This document shows positions 10,428 to 19,912 of a DNA stretch of 64,000 bases, in pieces. Location of the stretch: positions 50,897,994 to 50,961,993 of the forward strand of contig OX328125.1 in the NCBI GenBank assembly GCA_946811695.1, written 5' to 3'. The stretch comes from Gonocerus acuteangulatus (lineage: Eukaryota > Arthropoda > Insecta > Hemiptera > Coreidae). Under the pieces are notes generated by a model, which saw only the letters and a program-made list of their open reading frames with translations, had not been told where the DNA came from and did not search any database. Position 1 is the stretch's first letter; the number at the start of each line of letters is the position of its first letter. Both the position numbers and the translations under genes were made by a program.

Positions 10428-12905
10428 AATTTTAATCAGAATTTAATACACTATCGATGCCTTTTTACCACACTTTTCTAGCTCTATTTGTTTGGGAGTT
10501 ATGGTCAATTTTATGATCAAGTGTCTGTCCAAAAATGCAATTTTTAGGATAAAATAAGCACCCAATTAGGTTTTTGCAACAGGCATAATAGGTCTTTTTA
10601 GGTTTTGTATTTAAAAATCCATTTTAGGTTTTTAGGTGATAAAAATATTTCATTAGGTTCGAAAAATAAGTTCAACCTATTATAATTTATCATTAATAAT
10701 TTTGATTAATTTATAATTGATAAATTAATATGTATATATAGTGACATAAAAATAAACAACAAATAACCTTATTTTATAGAATAGTATATTGAGAAGGAAA
10801 AAAAAAGATGAGCAAATAAAAATAAAACGGAAATACGAGTTATTATTTAAAAAAAAGAATAAGTCATCCGTCCAAATATTCAAGAAAATATTTATTTAAA
10901 AAACAAAGTGAATGAAATTTATTTAAATAAAATACATTTTAGAAATAAAGCAATGTTTAACAAAAAAAAAAAAAAATTAAATTATTTAATAAAACATACA
11001 TTAATAAAAAAATAATAAATAAGAACATAAAACAAAACAATTAGAAAAAATTTGTAAAGGACATTTTTAAGTTTCTCTTCTAAAGAGTTCCAACTTCTAA
11101 ATAACATCAGGAAGAATTTCACTGCCTACAGAAAGGTACTTAAGTATGTTAAAACCAAAATAATTAAAGTATGGAAAAATTGAAAGGGGAAAATATTAAA
11201 CTATAATAGGTAGAAGAACTGTTTTTATTTTTTCCCCAGTATTTTAAAGTGGGTTCTGGTGGAAGCGACACTCCTAGTAAAATTTCCCTGATCGTCTGGA
11301 CCCCTTTTAAGAATATTTGTTTGATCGAGGAAATGAATTGAATTGTAATTTATAAATAAAAGATTAGGTAGTTCTAGGTCATTCCATCGTTATTTAGGTG
11401 ATATCATCCTGAATAGGTTTTTTTAGGTTCTTCAAAATTTGCACAAATGATACTACAAGACGCCAATCATATAAAAAAACGATCATTATTATGTTTAGGA
11501 GAAAGGAAAAAAGTAGGTGAAAACGTAAAAATCCGGTCCCTAGTGATAAGTCACAAGCAGTCTACCGACCTGTGAGATGTTACGCGGACACTTTTAATAT
11601 GCTTTATACTTTGTTGCGATGTTCTACAGATGATATTAATGCGATCTTTTTCATAACGTAACTGTGGTCAAATTAAGAACGGGGTAATTTTTGTGAAAAT
11701 ATGAACATTTTTAGAGTGGTGTAGATGTTCCAGCTTCTGGCTTTTGTTTTCATCTCATCGGGTTGAACTATATCCGTGTTCGAGCAATGATTCACTGACG
11801 TAAAAGGGAATTCCGTTCTACATCCTATTCCCTTAATTGGGATAATGGAAATTTAGGAAAATTATTGTTGAAATTGTCCAATTTCAAATCACGTGAAGAT
11901 AATCCTTTCCAAGGACAAATGAAGTTCTACATTCTCGGCTTGCTTAGAGGAGATTAAAACAAACGGAGAGTCGTCAGGCAGGGCATGTGCTGAAATTATC
12001 AGTATTGCAGAAATACTCTTTTAATTGAAAAAACAAATAAGAAATGAATGAATAAAATCTAAACCAAATTGTTTGATTGAAAGAGGTTAAATACAAATAT
12101 GACCGCAATAAAAATAGTAATATCCTTGATGATGATTTTTCAGCATTATACATTAGTTGGTGTTGTAGGATCGTCTAAGGGCATCTCATTGTGATTTTTC
12201 GAAGTTATATTAGCGTTGGCGTTATTGAATGCGGGAATGTGATATGTGTAGCTCGCCTCCTTGATTTTTTCGTTTATTTTTGGATGGTTGAGGTAATTGT
12301 AGAGACACTTAACCTTCTATCTTTACCTTCCCTGGATTGAACCATTCTTGTATTGTATTTCTGGATAATAATAATCCAATACTTGGTGTATATGTCCTCT
12401 GGGATTCTGGTCCCAAAAAGTTTGAACCGTTTATCAATGCGCAGAATTGGCATATTTGTGGTTCCGAGATTTGTTGGCTTAAAAGAACCTTCTAGCTTTT
12501 TTTGTGCGGTTTCGGATATAATATTCTGGAATATTTTTTAATTTATTTATGTCGCCACTATCTGCTTCGTCATATATTATATATATCCCCTAATCATTCT
12601 CTTTCTTATTAATTCAATTATATAGGATTAAATTTCGGGGCGCTGGGACCATTTTCAGGGTATGGATTAATAACAATTTAGAACTTGGAATAGTTTTAAG
12701 CAACTACAACGCTATTACACCTAAAATAAACTATTTTTTATGAACTAAGTGATATTATTTAATTTATTTTTAAGTGTTTAATGACACATTTTTACCATCA
12801 AATGAAAATTTCGAGGGCTGCAGCCCCCCTTATAGACACCCATGATTCAATTTTAGTCACAACTGTTTATGTGTTATAGTGATTATCTAACAGCCCAAAT
12901 CACAC
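10422..12905. other. AT-rich non-coding stretch
   Basis: No gene. TTAGG words recur loosely between 10565 and 10665 and again at 11364-11432 but not in tandem. CGAGGGCTGCAGCCCCCCTT (12811-12830) resembles GGGAGGCTGCAGCCCCCCGA near 25078 and may be a decayed DNA-transposon end. The 62-codon frame at 12353-12541 has no support. Confidence 0.5.
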
Positions 12906-13144
12906 CGCACTAGTATTTCTAAAGTGACACAACTCAAAATAAAACACAACTGAAAATGTGTCACTCTTGCCTATGTAGGTGGCCAAGCACTAAGACAGAA
13001 AAGGTGAAAGAAGTGCCTTCTGGTGTAAAAGCTCTGAAGCTAGATACATACAGTTTTGATAGTTCATAAAGAGTTATTTACCATGTCTTTCATAGTCATA
13101 ACTCAAAAACACCGATTATTGAGTTGTGTCAAATACTAGTGCGA
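12906..13144 (+). mobile_element. MITE of the CTAGTATTTCT family
   Basis: Left end CGCACTAGTATTTCTAAAG then TGACACAACTC; right end GAGTTGTGTCAAATACTAGT then GCG. The TIRs are about 30 bp, the right one with a short deletion. Internal blocks are shared with 5048-5254. Non-autonomous. Compare 39772-39980, where a TA target duplication is visible. Confidence 0.8.
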
Positions 13145-13299
13145 CATATCGGTTATCGTTTATTGGAAATCTCCATTGCTACTTTCCTTGCATTAGTTCC
13201 CTGTATTAGTAACCTACAACTAATCTTTGTCCTTCTGCAATGAAAAAAAAAAGTTCCAGAATTTTTTTGATTCTTGCATACAGTCCAGTCAGCGAACAG
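13145..13299. other. short spacer
   Basis: No feature recognised. Confidence 0.4.
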
Positions 13300-13795
13300 T
13301 TATAGATGGAAATTTTTGGAACACAATTTTTGACTTCGTAACTTTGTTTGGGCTGGTAGGAGGTAAACATATCAAAAGTCCTCCCCCCTAGCCTTTGTGC
13401 CGGGGGAGGGGGCTTAGGAGGTCCCATTTTTCAGGTTTTCGCTTATATCTCGGAAACCCTGCGTCCTAGCGACATGATTACTCTATGACAATTGAAAGCT
13501 GACTAAATTTCCTACAAGTTCTATTCTATACAGTTTTTCGAGAAATCTTTAGGTTTCGAAATAACCGCTCTTGAAAGTCGGTCATTTTGGGGAAAAACAC
13601 TTTCGCCGCATATTTTTTCCCCGTTTTTGGACGGGATAACTCTTTAACAATGAACCCAAAAAATAAATAACGGTAATAGGGCTGTAGAGTATTGCATTCC
13701 CTTCAATAATATATATTACTTTGCTATTTTATGTATTTTCCTTCAAACGTAAAAATAATTTCAGTGTTCATCGTGAAATCTGAAATTTAGCGACT
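13300..13795 (+). repeat. unknown ~480-bp repeat, copy 1
   Basis: Blocks in order: TAGATGGAAATTTTTGGAAC, TATCAAAAGTCCTC, GGAGGTCCCATTTTTCAGG, TATATCTCGGAAACCCTGCG, GAGAAATCTTTAGGTTTCG, TTTATGTATTTTCCTT. The same order occurs at 14015-14500 (plus) and 21820-22300 (minus). Phrases such as ATCTCGGAAACC recall the non-coding 3' regions of many arthropod repeats. No TIR or coding capacity was recognised. The 5S-SINE at 13807 inserted at its right edge. Confidence 0.75.
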
Positions 13796-14014
13796 AATAG
13801 TCCAGGGCCATCGGCCATAGCCACGTTGAGTGCACCGGTTCCCGTAGATCACCGAAGTTAAGCAACGTCGGGCGTGGTCAGTACCTGAATGGGTGACCGA
13901 CCACGTGCTGTTGGCATTAGAAAAGGGTGGCAACCTGTGTAGATAGCCCGGCGCTAATGGCCATGATGTAGATGCGCCGTTAAAAAATAAAAAAATAAAA
14001 AAAAATAGTCCAGG
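13796..14014 (+). repeat. target-site duplication pair around the 5S-SINE
   Basis: AATAGTCCAGG occurs at 13796-13806 and again at 14004-14014, immediately outside the SINE. The 11-bp direct repeat shows LINE-type (TPRT) insertion of the 5S-headed unit. Confidence 0.9.
13807..14003 (+). mobile_element. 5S rRNA-derived SINE with target duplication
   Basis: The 5S-like head runs from 13807 (GCCATCGGCCATAGCCACG) to about 13917 (CTGTTGGC) and includes GAAGTTAAGCAACGTCGGG and GGGTGACCGACCACG. Next come the core AGAAAAGGGTGGCAACCTG then TAGATAGCCCGG, the tail CGCTAATGGCCATGATGTAG then ATGCGCCGTT, and an A-rich end. The body starts exactly at 5S position +1, as expected if transcription starts at the internal 5S promoter. 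Flanked by an 11-bp duplication. Confidence 0.93.
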
Positions 14015-14500
14015 TAACTAAGATTTATAGATGGAAATGTTTGGAACACAATTTTTGACTTTATAACTTAGTTTCGGCTAGTTAGGAGGTCAAAGTATCA
14101 AAAGTCCTCGCCCGTAGCCTTTGTGCCGGGGGTTTAGGAGGTCCCATTTTTCAGGTTTTCGCTTATATCTCGGAAACCCTGCGACCTAATGACATGATCA
14201 TTCCATAACAAATGAAAGCTGATTCAATTTCCTACAAGTTCTATTTCGTAAAGTTTTTCGAGATATCTTTAGTTTTCGAAATATCCGCTCTTGAATGTCT
14301 GTAATTTTGGGAAAAAACACACTTTTTGCTCTTTTTGACCGAATAACTCTTTAACAATAAACCCAAAAAATAAATGCCGTTTATAGTGTTGTAGAGCATT
14401 ACATTCTCTTCAAGAATATGCATAACTTTACTATTTTATGTATTTTCCTTTAAACGTGAAAACAGTTTTAATGTTCATCGTGATATCTGGCGACAACTGA
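14015..14500 (+). repeat. unknown ~480-bp repeat, copy 2
   Basis: Tandem, same-strand relative of 13300-13795 with the same block order. It ends a few bases before the LTR element at 14514. Confidence 0.75.
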
Positions 14501-14509
14501 CCAATGAAC

Positions 14510-14513
14510 CTTT
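14510..14513. repeat. target duplication CTTT of the LTR element (left)
   Basis: CTTT precedes TGTAGCGG at 14514, and CTTT follows CTCCACA at 21610-21613. A 4-bp duplication shows that the whole interval 14514-21609 is one LTR-element insertion carrying later insertions. Confidence 0.7.
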
Positions 14514-14569
14514 TGTAGCGGATGTGTGTCGCTACTAAAGGTTGGCTAGGAAGGGTAGGAAGGATGTGC
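14514..14569 (-). repeat. 3' LTR, terminal (U5-side) 56 bp
   Basis: Matches 17349-17403: TGTAGCGGATGTGTGTCGC, TACTAAAGGTTGGCTAGG and AAGGGTAGGAAGGATGTG on the plus strand. Identity stops abruptly at GGATGTG in both places. Confidence 0.85.
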
Positions 14570-15377
14570 ACCGCAACTGGTGCAAAACCACCTGGTGGGA
14601 TACGCAGTCGAACGCCTGCGTGCAGTCCAGGGAGATGAAGGCCGTTGCTCTGTTCTTGTTGAGCTCTGCGGCCACGGTGTTCTGAAGCTTGGCGACGTGG
14701 TGATCACAGGAGAGCCCGGGCCGAAAGCCAGTCTGTTCCGGGGGGATTACATCCGCGTCCGCGCAGTGCTTCAGCACATGAGCAAGGATCAACTTTTCGA
14801 AGATCTTGCTCATGTGACTCAGCAGGCTTATCGGCCGGTAGTGCTCGGGCTTGTCTCCTGGCTTCTTTGGTTTTCGAAGAGGGACCACCACGGCGTGCTT
14901 CCATGCCTCGGGGAAGTGTCCAGTGCGGTAGGCTGCATTGAAGATGTTCAGTAGGTAGGCCTTCGCTTTCCTAGGGAGCATCTTCAGCATCACGTACGGT
15001 ACACCATCCAGTCCGGATTTGTTTCCCTTGGTTCGCCTCAGCGCCGATTCCAGTTGCCTGTAGGTGAAGTGCAGCAGGGTCCTGGGGAGGTCTTGGGGAT
15101 CACCATCAAGCCTCGGCGACGTCTCGGTTCTCCAACGGTCGTTCTCCTCGTAGTAATCGGCGAGGGCTTCAGCTTGCTCTGCCGGTGACAGGAGGTGATC
15201 GCCGTCGGAGAGGATGACCTCGCGTCGCTTCGTGACCGTGCAGCGAAGGAGCCGCCAAAACTGCCTAGTGTCCTCGTGGGTCCGTCGGAGCTGCTCGTGC
15301 CAGAGGGCCGTCTTCCATTGCGCAGACAGCTGCGCAATTTGCCGGGTCATGGCATTGATAGGGGCCCTCAGGATTCT
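14570..15377 (-). pseudogene. internal fragment of a Jockey-like LINE reverse transcriptase
   Basis: An open minus-strand frame (about 15350 down to 14570) encodes the N-terminal half of a non-LTR RT. The segment WHEQLRRTHEDTRQFWRLLR precedes the RT, then PEHYRPISLLSHMSK, EQTGFRPGLS and motif A (FISLDCTQAFDCVSHQ). It stops before the catalytic YxDD and thumb; the last residues of the frame come from LTR sequence. Upstream, RHRILRAP continues the LINE reading through the junction. It is GC-richer than its surroundings and about 40-50% similar by eye to the LINE at 17826-21429, so it is a different family. There is no poly(A) and no target duplication, and both ends are internal, so it did not arrive by ordinary TPRT. 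Confidence 0.75.
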
Positions 15378-15537
15378 ATGTCCCTTGGCCAGCAGGAACG
15401 CCCCTAGTCATAGGCCAAGGTCGGGGCGCCTCGGTCGAAGTCGGGGAAGCTCGGCTGAGCGCTCGTTCCTATTGGCTTTTCCTGGATGCTTCTCATTGGT
15501 CGCCAGTGGTCACGTGTCCAGTCATTACATCTCCACA
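15378..15537 (-). repeat. 3' LTR, leading (U3) 160 bp
   Basis: 160 bp matching 21450-21609 with one difference (GTCATTAC versus GTAATTAC). On the minus strand it holds CACGTG, GACCAATGAG and AGCCAATAGG, that is an E-box and two CCAAT boxes, suggestive of a U3 promoter. It is immediately preceded by the polypurine tract. Confidence 0.85.
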
Positions 15538-15539
15538 TA

Positions 15540-15554
15540 GTCCCCCCCCCCCAA
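15540..15554 (-). promoter_or_regulatory. polypurine tract (plus-strand primer)
   Basis: Minus strand TTGGGGGGGGGGGGAC lies two bases before the LTR start TGTGGAG. This is the position of a polypurine tract and supports reading 15537 as the LTR boundary. Confidence 0.7.
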
Positions 15555-15909
15555 TGGGTGGAGCCCTTTATTAGGAATAAATTTTACAAAAAAAATAGTA
15601 AATGAAATATATACACCTTAAACCTATAACGGCCCTTATAGGGGCCACAAAAGTATCAACTTTTATTTTAGTAAGATACGTTAACCTATTTTGAAATAGA
15701 CATATATTGTGGAACTAAATGTAAGAAAAAATGAATGAATATAATACTTTATACTTATACTATTTACCTTAAGACTACAAATTTAAACGGCCCTTATAAC
15801 CGCCACAAAAGAGCAAAAAAATATAAGAAAATTATATTAATATAAACTAAAATAAAATAATACATATATACATAAAATAAACAAGTGCTACACACGTATA
15901 TTATCGAAT
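15555..15909 (-). other. 3' non-coding region of the LTR element with repeated hairpin motif
   Basis: AT-rich. GGCCCTTATAGGGGCCACAA at about 15630-15649 and GGCCCTTATAACCGCCACAA at about 15788-15807 recur, and a third version (GGACCTTCCAAGGGCCACAA) lies at 15933-15952 inside the end of gag. Spacing is about 145-158 bp. The first is a near-palindrome. Confidence 0.6.
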
Positions 15910-17319
15910 TTACATTGCTAAGAATAAGTTTAAACGGACCTTCCAAGGGCCACAAGAGAGTAGCAGTTGTTCTCTCTCTAAAGTCAGTTTTCCATCCGGC
16001 GGCCGATCCACCGGGTTTGGTGGCACAGCTTTCCGTAGCCTCGGCACTTTTATAGCTACACGGTCCCGGTACTTGACATTGCTGCTCTTCGGGGGATTTT
16101 TAAAATGGAGATCTGAAGTGTAACTATCCGGGCCTAGAGATTCTGAATAATTCGAGTCCGCCTGGTCTAGGGACTTCGTAGGAGTACTGAGCCAGCGGTG
16201 ATCAGTGTGCTCGCTTTGCAGCTCATTCTCAGACTGCTGGCTTACCTCCGCTGCCTGGTCTTCTTGTCGGTGATCTGCTGGCGGTAACTGTACCGTGGTG
16301 TCACCCTTGCTGTTCTGCTGTTCAGTCTCCATAGTCAGCTGCTTCAGCTCCATAAGAGGCTGCTTGATGACTTTAGGTGGCTGGCTAATCTCGGTAGGCA
16401 GCTTCTCTGTAAATGGCTGCTCAGGCTCTGTAATTGGCTGCTCAGTCTGTGTAGTTGGCTGTTCAGGCTGTGTAGTTGGCTGCTCAGTCTGTGTAGTTGG
16501 CTGCTCAGTCTGTGTAATTGGCTGCTCGATCTGTGAAGTTAGCTGCTCAGTCTGTTTAGTTGACAGCTCAGTCCGTGTAGTTGGCAGCTCAGTCTGTGTA
16601 GTTGGCTGTTCAGGCTGTGTAGTTGGCTGCTCGATATCCGTAACATGCTGTCCCGTCTCTGTAGTCTGCTTCTCGATGTCTGTGATCAGTTGCTTGGAGG
16701 CAGAAGTCAGCTGCTTGTGGTCTGTACTCAGCTCCTCGGGCTCAGAACTCCGCTGTTCAATCGCTGAAATCGGCTGGGTTATTCGCACGGCTCTGGGTTG
16801 GGGTTCCATCTGCTGTAGGTCCGGTCGGGGTTGGAGGACGGCTGAGCATGATGGGGGTTTGGCGATTGCCGCGATTTTGTCCGCAGTGGCCGTGAGGGTT
16901 TCGATGTCGGTCGATGGGTAGGCGGCCAGGAGTTCTTGTATTCTCTGGGAAAGGGCTTTGAGCCAGAGCGATGTGAGAGCCTCCGTGGTCACTAGTTGTC
17001 CCCCGAGCCATTTCATGCTCCTGTAGAGCTGTGAGGGGGTCTGATCGCCGAGAACAGAGTCAAGCAGTTTCTGCATTTTGACCGCCGGTGGGTCGGCATA
17101 TACGGAGAGAAGTCTGTTCTTGAGGTCCGAGTAAGGGTCAGCTGATGAGGTGTTGATGAGATCTGCCACATGTTCGAATACATCCAGGTCCAAGCTCCCT
17201 ACCACTATGGAGAATTTGCTTGAAGAGGTCGTTATGTTGGAGAACTGGAAGATGCACTCGACTTGCCTAAACCATAGTTCCGGTGCATCTCTGGAAAACG
17301 CTCGTAGTTTCAGGGACAT
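15910..17319 (-). CDS. gag: Gag-like protein (Ty3/mag-type), 469 aa
   Basis: The ATG at 17319 lies 11 nt past the primer site and is the first ATG of the internal region. Residues about 1-155 (RDAPELWFRQVECIFQFSN, DPYSDLKNRLLSVY, LWLKALSQRIQELL) match the gag N-terminal domain found in arthropod gypsy elements and parallel the gag at 50195. Residues about 195-335 are a low-complexity tract of TEQPTTQ-like units, a hydrophilic Thr/Gln/Glu spacer unusual for this family. No CCHC zinc knuckle is seen, so RNA binding would rely on other segments, and no protease follows. The frame is open over 469 codons, suggesting recent function in a non-autonomous element. The plus-strand frame at 16295-16921 is its shadow. 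Confidence 0.8.
   Translation of the reverse strand: MSLKLRAFSRDAPELWFRQVECIFQFSNITTSSSKFSIVVGSLDLDVFEHVADLINTSSADPYSDLKNRLLSVYADPPAVKMQKLLDSVLGDQTPSQLYRSMKWLGGQLVTTEALTSLWLKALSQRIQELLAAYPSTDIETLTATADKIAAIAKPPSCSAVLQPRPDLQQMEPQPRAVRITQPISAIEQRSSEPEELSTDHKQLTSASKQLITDIEKQTTETGQHVTDIEQPTTQPEQPTTQTELPTTRTELSTKQTEQLTSQIEQPITQTEQPTTQTEQPTTQPEQPTTQTEQPITEPEQPFTEKLPTEISQPPKVIKQPLMELKQLTMETEQQNSKGDTTVQLPPADHRQEDQAAEVSQQSENELQSEHTDHRWLSTPTKSLDQADSNYSESLGPDSYTSDLHFKNPPKSSNVKYRDRVAIKVPRLRKAVPPNPVDRPPDGKLTLEREQLLLSCGPWKVRLNLFLAM
16420..16680 (-). repeat. in-frame tandem repeats within gag
   Basis: About a dozen 21-24-bp units such as GGCTGCTCAGTCTGTGTAGTT (plus strand) encode TEQPTTQ-like heptads. Length is a multiple of three, so the frame is kept. 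Confidence 0.85.
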
Positions 17320-17330
17320 GGTTGCTGTTC

Positions 17331-17346
17331 CAGTCTGGGGTCACCA
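17331..17346 (-). promoter_or_regulatory. primer-binding site
   Basis: Minus strand TGGTGACCCCAGACTG starts two bases after the LTR end. The first ten bases match the 3' end of animal tRNA-Trp (…GGGGTCACCA) and then diverge. The gypsy element at 49788 has an 18-base match at the same position. Confidence 0.65.
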
Positions 17347-17348
17347 CT

Positions 17349-17825
17349 TGTAGCGGATGTGTGTCGCTACTAAAGGTTGGCTAGGAAGGGTAGGAAGGAT
17401 GTGTCGGGAGAAGGTAACCAGGTAAGTACTGTGTCCCGGTTAAGGGCGCTTCCTTGAACCTGGGGGATACCGACTAGGTACTAGGCCTTAGCTGTTCCAC
17501 TGAGTCGGGGAGAAGGTGTTCGGTACTGAGCCGTAGCCGTTCCTCGAAGCAGGAGTGAGAGGGGTAAGGAAGTAAATAAATAAGCCAGGTATTGACTAGA
17601 GTTGGGGGAAGTAGGAGTCGGGAGTGTAATGACTGGAGGCTGGCTTGACCACTGGGGACATCGAGACGGCGGCTTCGTACTTTGTTCAGAGAGGTCGAAC
17701 TGGTAGCTAGGTCCTTGGTCCTGAGTGCATGGCTGGGTGGCTGCTGGAACGCCGGTTGCTTGGTCCTGAGTGCATGGCTGGCTGGAGTCTGGTCTTGAGA
17801 GAGCTGAAGTGTCCTGGAGGGAGCG
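17349..17825 (-). repeat. 5' LTR, distal part
   Basis: Continues the LTR after the LINE insertion. It contains two near-identical copies of CCATGCACTCAGGACCAAG (plus-strand complement at about 17720 and 17760) and a TTATTTATTTA tract near 17575-17585. It ends CCGCTACA at 17349. Of this, only the last 55 bp are retained in the 3' LTR. Confidence 0.75.
17816..17825. repeat. target duplication of inserted LINE (left copy)
   Basis: GGAGGGAGCG at 17816-17825 and again at 21430-21439, flanking the LINE including its poly(A). A clean 10-bp TPRT signature. Confidence 0.92.
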
Positions 17826-17854
17826 TTTTTTTTTTTTTTTTTTTTTTTTTTTTT

Positions 17855-18257
17855 CCTAACCCCTCTTTTAGAGAAAAGAGAAATAAAAAGCATGCAAGGA
17901 AGGGCATGATGAAAGCGAAAAGTGAAAGAAAACGTGCAGGAACGCAAAAGAAAACTAAGGACCTCGAACGCAACAGGCGTGCGTAAGGGCCACAGGTAGA
18001 GGGAGGATGAGGGAGGAGGTGTCCTTATTCTGCATTAATGCACTTGAAGGCGGTAAGTAAAGGAGAAAAAGGTGTAGGATTCCCAAAGGGAGGTATGTGT
18101 AATGTGCTGTGTGGGGCACAGCGATAGAGGAGGAGGTAAAACGAAAGATAGTCGGAGAGTAGAAGAAAGAAGAAAGGGGAAGAAGGTCAGTTAAACTGTC
18201 TTAAGTGTCATGTGTGAGTGTAACTTGTGTTTGTTGGATTGTTCCTAGCGTGTTCTA
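17855..18257 (-). other. 3' UTR of the LINE
   Basis: Non-coding between the end of the ORF2 C-terminal segment and the poly(A), purine-rich on the plus strand. No terminator or tRNA-like fold was recognised. Confidence 0.55.
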
Positions 18258-18421
18258 AAATGTGTTGTGTTCTAGTACGTCTACTAGTCGTCGTGTGAAC
18301 TCTGTTGGTCCTTGCCAGCGTCCTGGACGTGAGTCGTTAAAAAGTGGGTTGTCATGGTACTTAAGTCCGTCAAAGAATTTGATGTGACGTCGTTTTATGA
18401 ATTCTGAAACTGTAGGGAGTT
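18258..18421 (-). pseudogene. C-terminal end of LINE ORF2, shifted frame
   Basis: Just past the stop at 18422 another minus-strand frame reads LPTVSEFIKRRHIKFFDGL and GRWQGPTEFTRR before a stop near 18258. PTVxEFIxR...FF is the usual end of Jockey-type ORF2 proteins, so a frameshift near 18420-18430 separates it from the RT. Confidence 0.6.
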
Positions 18422-19912
18422 CTAAAAGTCAGGGGCTTTGAGTTTATTGTGTGAGGTGCTCCGTGTGACTGTTTTGAGTATTCGGTTATGAAAAGATTGT
18501 AGTGTTCTGAGTATGGTGGGGTTCAGAAACCGAAAGAGTGGTGTGCCGTATAGAAGTGCCGGCCGTAAGACTCCTTTGTATATGAGTAGCTTCAGTCTGA
18601 GTGAGAGGTTTGGTGAATTGAGTAAGTAACCAAGAGAGCGGGCTTTCGTCCTGACAAGCTTTAGCTTCTTGGTAAAGTGTGTGTGAAAGCTGAGGTGTGT
18701 TCCTAAGTGTATCCCCAAGTAATTGATATGTCTTTTTAACTTGTTTCTTTTGTTTCTAACCGTGAAATACTTGGGGCGTGCTCGTGTTGAATTGCCATGA
18801 AAGGCGAAGAGTAGTGCGTCTGTCTTGGTGGGGTTAACTGTGATGTGTATTCGTCGCAGTTCGTCTACTACGTCTGCGCAAACCTCTTCAGCTTGTTTTA
18901 ATGCCTTTGAATGTGACATGGATGTGCTGTACATCGCGATATCGTCGGCGTATGCGGCTATTTTTGTGTTTGGGTACTGTTCACCGACGATTTCTGATGT
19001 GTAAATGGAAAAGAGTGTTGGTGCGAGTACTGACCCCTGTGGTACACCGCAGGGGATTGGGTGTGTGCTGGAGAGGCTTGCCCCTACCCTAACCGTCATA
19101 GTACGTCCGTATAGGAAAGAGTGTATTATGTTATAGAGTTGTTCTGGACATCCGTAAGTTCTGAGTTGCTGCATGAGTATATTATGTGAAACAGAGTCAA
19201 AAGCTTTCGTATAGTCAATCGATATGAGTGCTGTAGTCCGGTTCATGAGCATGTTGTTTGTGATGTGTGATTGGAGCCTTACTAGCTGGTGTTCTGAACT
19301 GTGTGCAGGGCGGAAGCCGAACTGCTCAGCAGGGATTATATCCTCCTCTGCGCAAAAGTCTTTCAGATATCTCAGTATGATCTTTTCATACACTTTTGAT
19401 AAATGAGGCAGTAGGCTTATGGGTCTGTAGTGTTCAGGTGTGTCGCCCTTTTTGTTGGGTTTGAGTAGTGGTGTGATTATAGCGTGTCTCCAGTGTTCGG
19501 GGAAGTGTCTGAGGCGGAGGCATGTGTTATATATGTGTACGAGATAGTGTAGTCCTTTTCTCGGTAACTGTTTGAGTAGTATGTACTGAAGTCTGTCATG
19601 TCCTGGGGATTTATTCCCTCGTGTCTGTCTGAGTATGGCTGTCAGTTGTTTTGGTGAGACGTACATGTAATTGTCTTGTAGTGTAAGTCTGTATTCAGGT
19701 GTACGGTCTTTGTTGCGAGTCTGAGCGTCATGTGTGTAGTAGGTAGCGAGTATGTCCGCCTGGTCTTTTTCGTCTAGTAGAGTATCTTGTCTGTGTATTT
19801 TTACTGTGTTAGTCTTATGCGTGCGTGTTCGTATGAGCCTCCAGAATTGCCTAAAGTCTCCATGTGTCTGCCTGAGTTTCTCATGCCACATGGACATCTT
19901 CCATTGTGACAT
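18422..19912 (-). CDS. LINE ORF2 reverse transcriptase segment, 496 aa
   Basis: RT of a Jockey-group non-LTR retrotransposon. In order: HEKLRQTHGDFRQFWRLIR, GNKSPGHDRLQYILLKQLP, PEHYRPISLLPHLSKVYEK, EQFGFRPAHSSEHQL, motif A with catalytic Asp (ALISIDYTKAFDSVSH), GVPQGSVLAPTLFS, then the catalytic box AAYADDIAMYS at about residue 320 (near 18940-18953), followed by the thumb (INYLGIHLGTHLSFHTHF). The catalytic residues are present. ORF2 really begins at 20896; the methionine used here is internal, because the region between is frameshifted. Confidence 0.88.
   Translation of the reverse strand: MSQWKMSMWHEKLRQTHGDFRQFWRLIRTRTHKTNTVKIHRQDTLLDEKDQADILATYYTHDAQTRNKDRTPEYRLTLQDNYMYVSPKQLTAILRQTRGNKSPGHDRLQYILLKQLPRKGLHYLVHIYNTCLRLRHFPEHWRHAIITPLLKPNKKGDTPEHYRPISLLPHLSKVYEKIILRYLKDFCAEEDIIPAEQFGFRPAHSSEHQLVRLQSHITNNMLMNRTTALISIDYTKAFDSVSHNILMQQLRTYGCPEQLYNIIHSFLYGRTMTVRVGASLSSTHPIPCGVPQGSVLAPTLFSIYTSEIVGEQYPNTKIAAYADDIAMYSTSMSHSKALKQAEEVCADVVDELRRIHITVNPTKTDALLFAFHGNSTRARPKYFTVRNKRNKLKRHINYLGIHLGTHLSFHTHFTKKLKLVRTKARSLGYLLNSPNLSLRLKLLIYKGVLRPALLYGTPLFRFLNPTILRTLQSFHNRILKTVTRSTSHNKLKAPDF

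Noticed and set aside
10565..11432. Interstitial telomeric repeat of TTAGG type
   Set aside because: TTAGG words are frequent but never in tandem.
16295..16921. A 208-codon plus-strand frame rich in Val, Cys, Gly and Ser
   Set aside because: It is the antisense shadow of the gag repeat tract and has no family signature.
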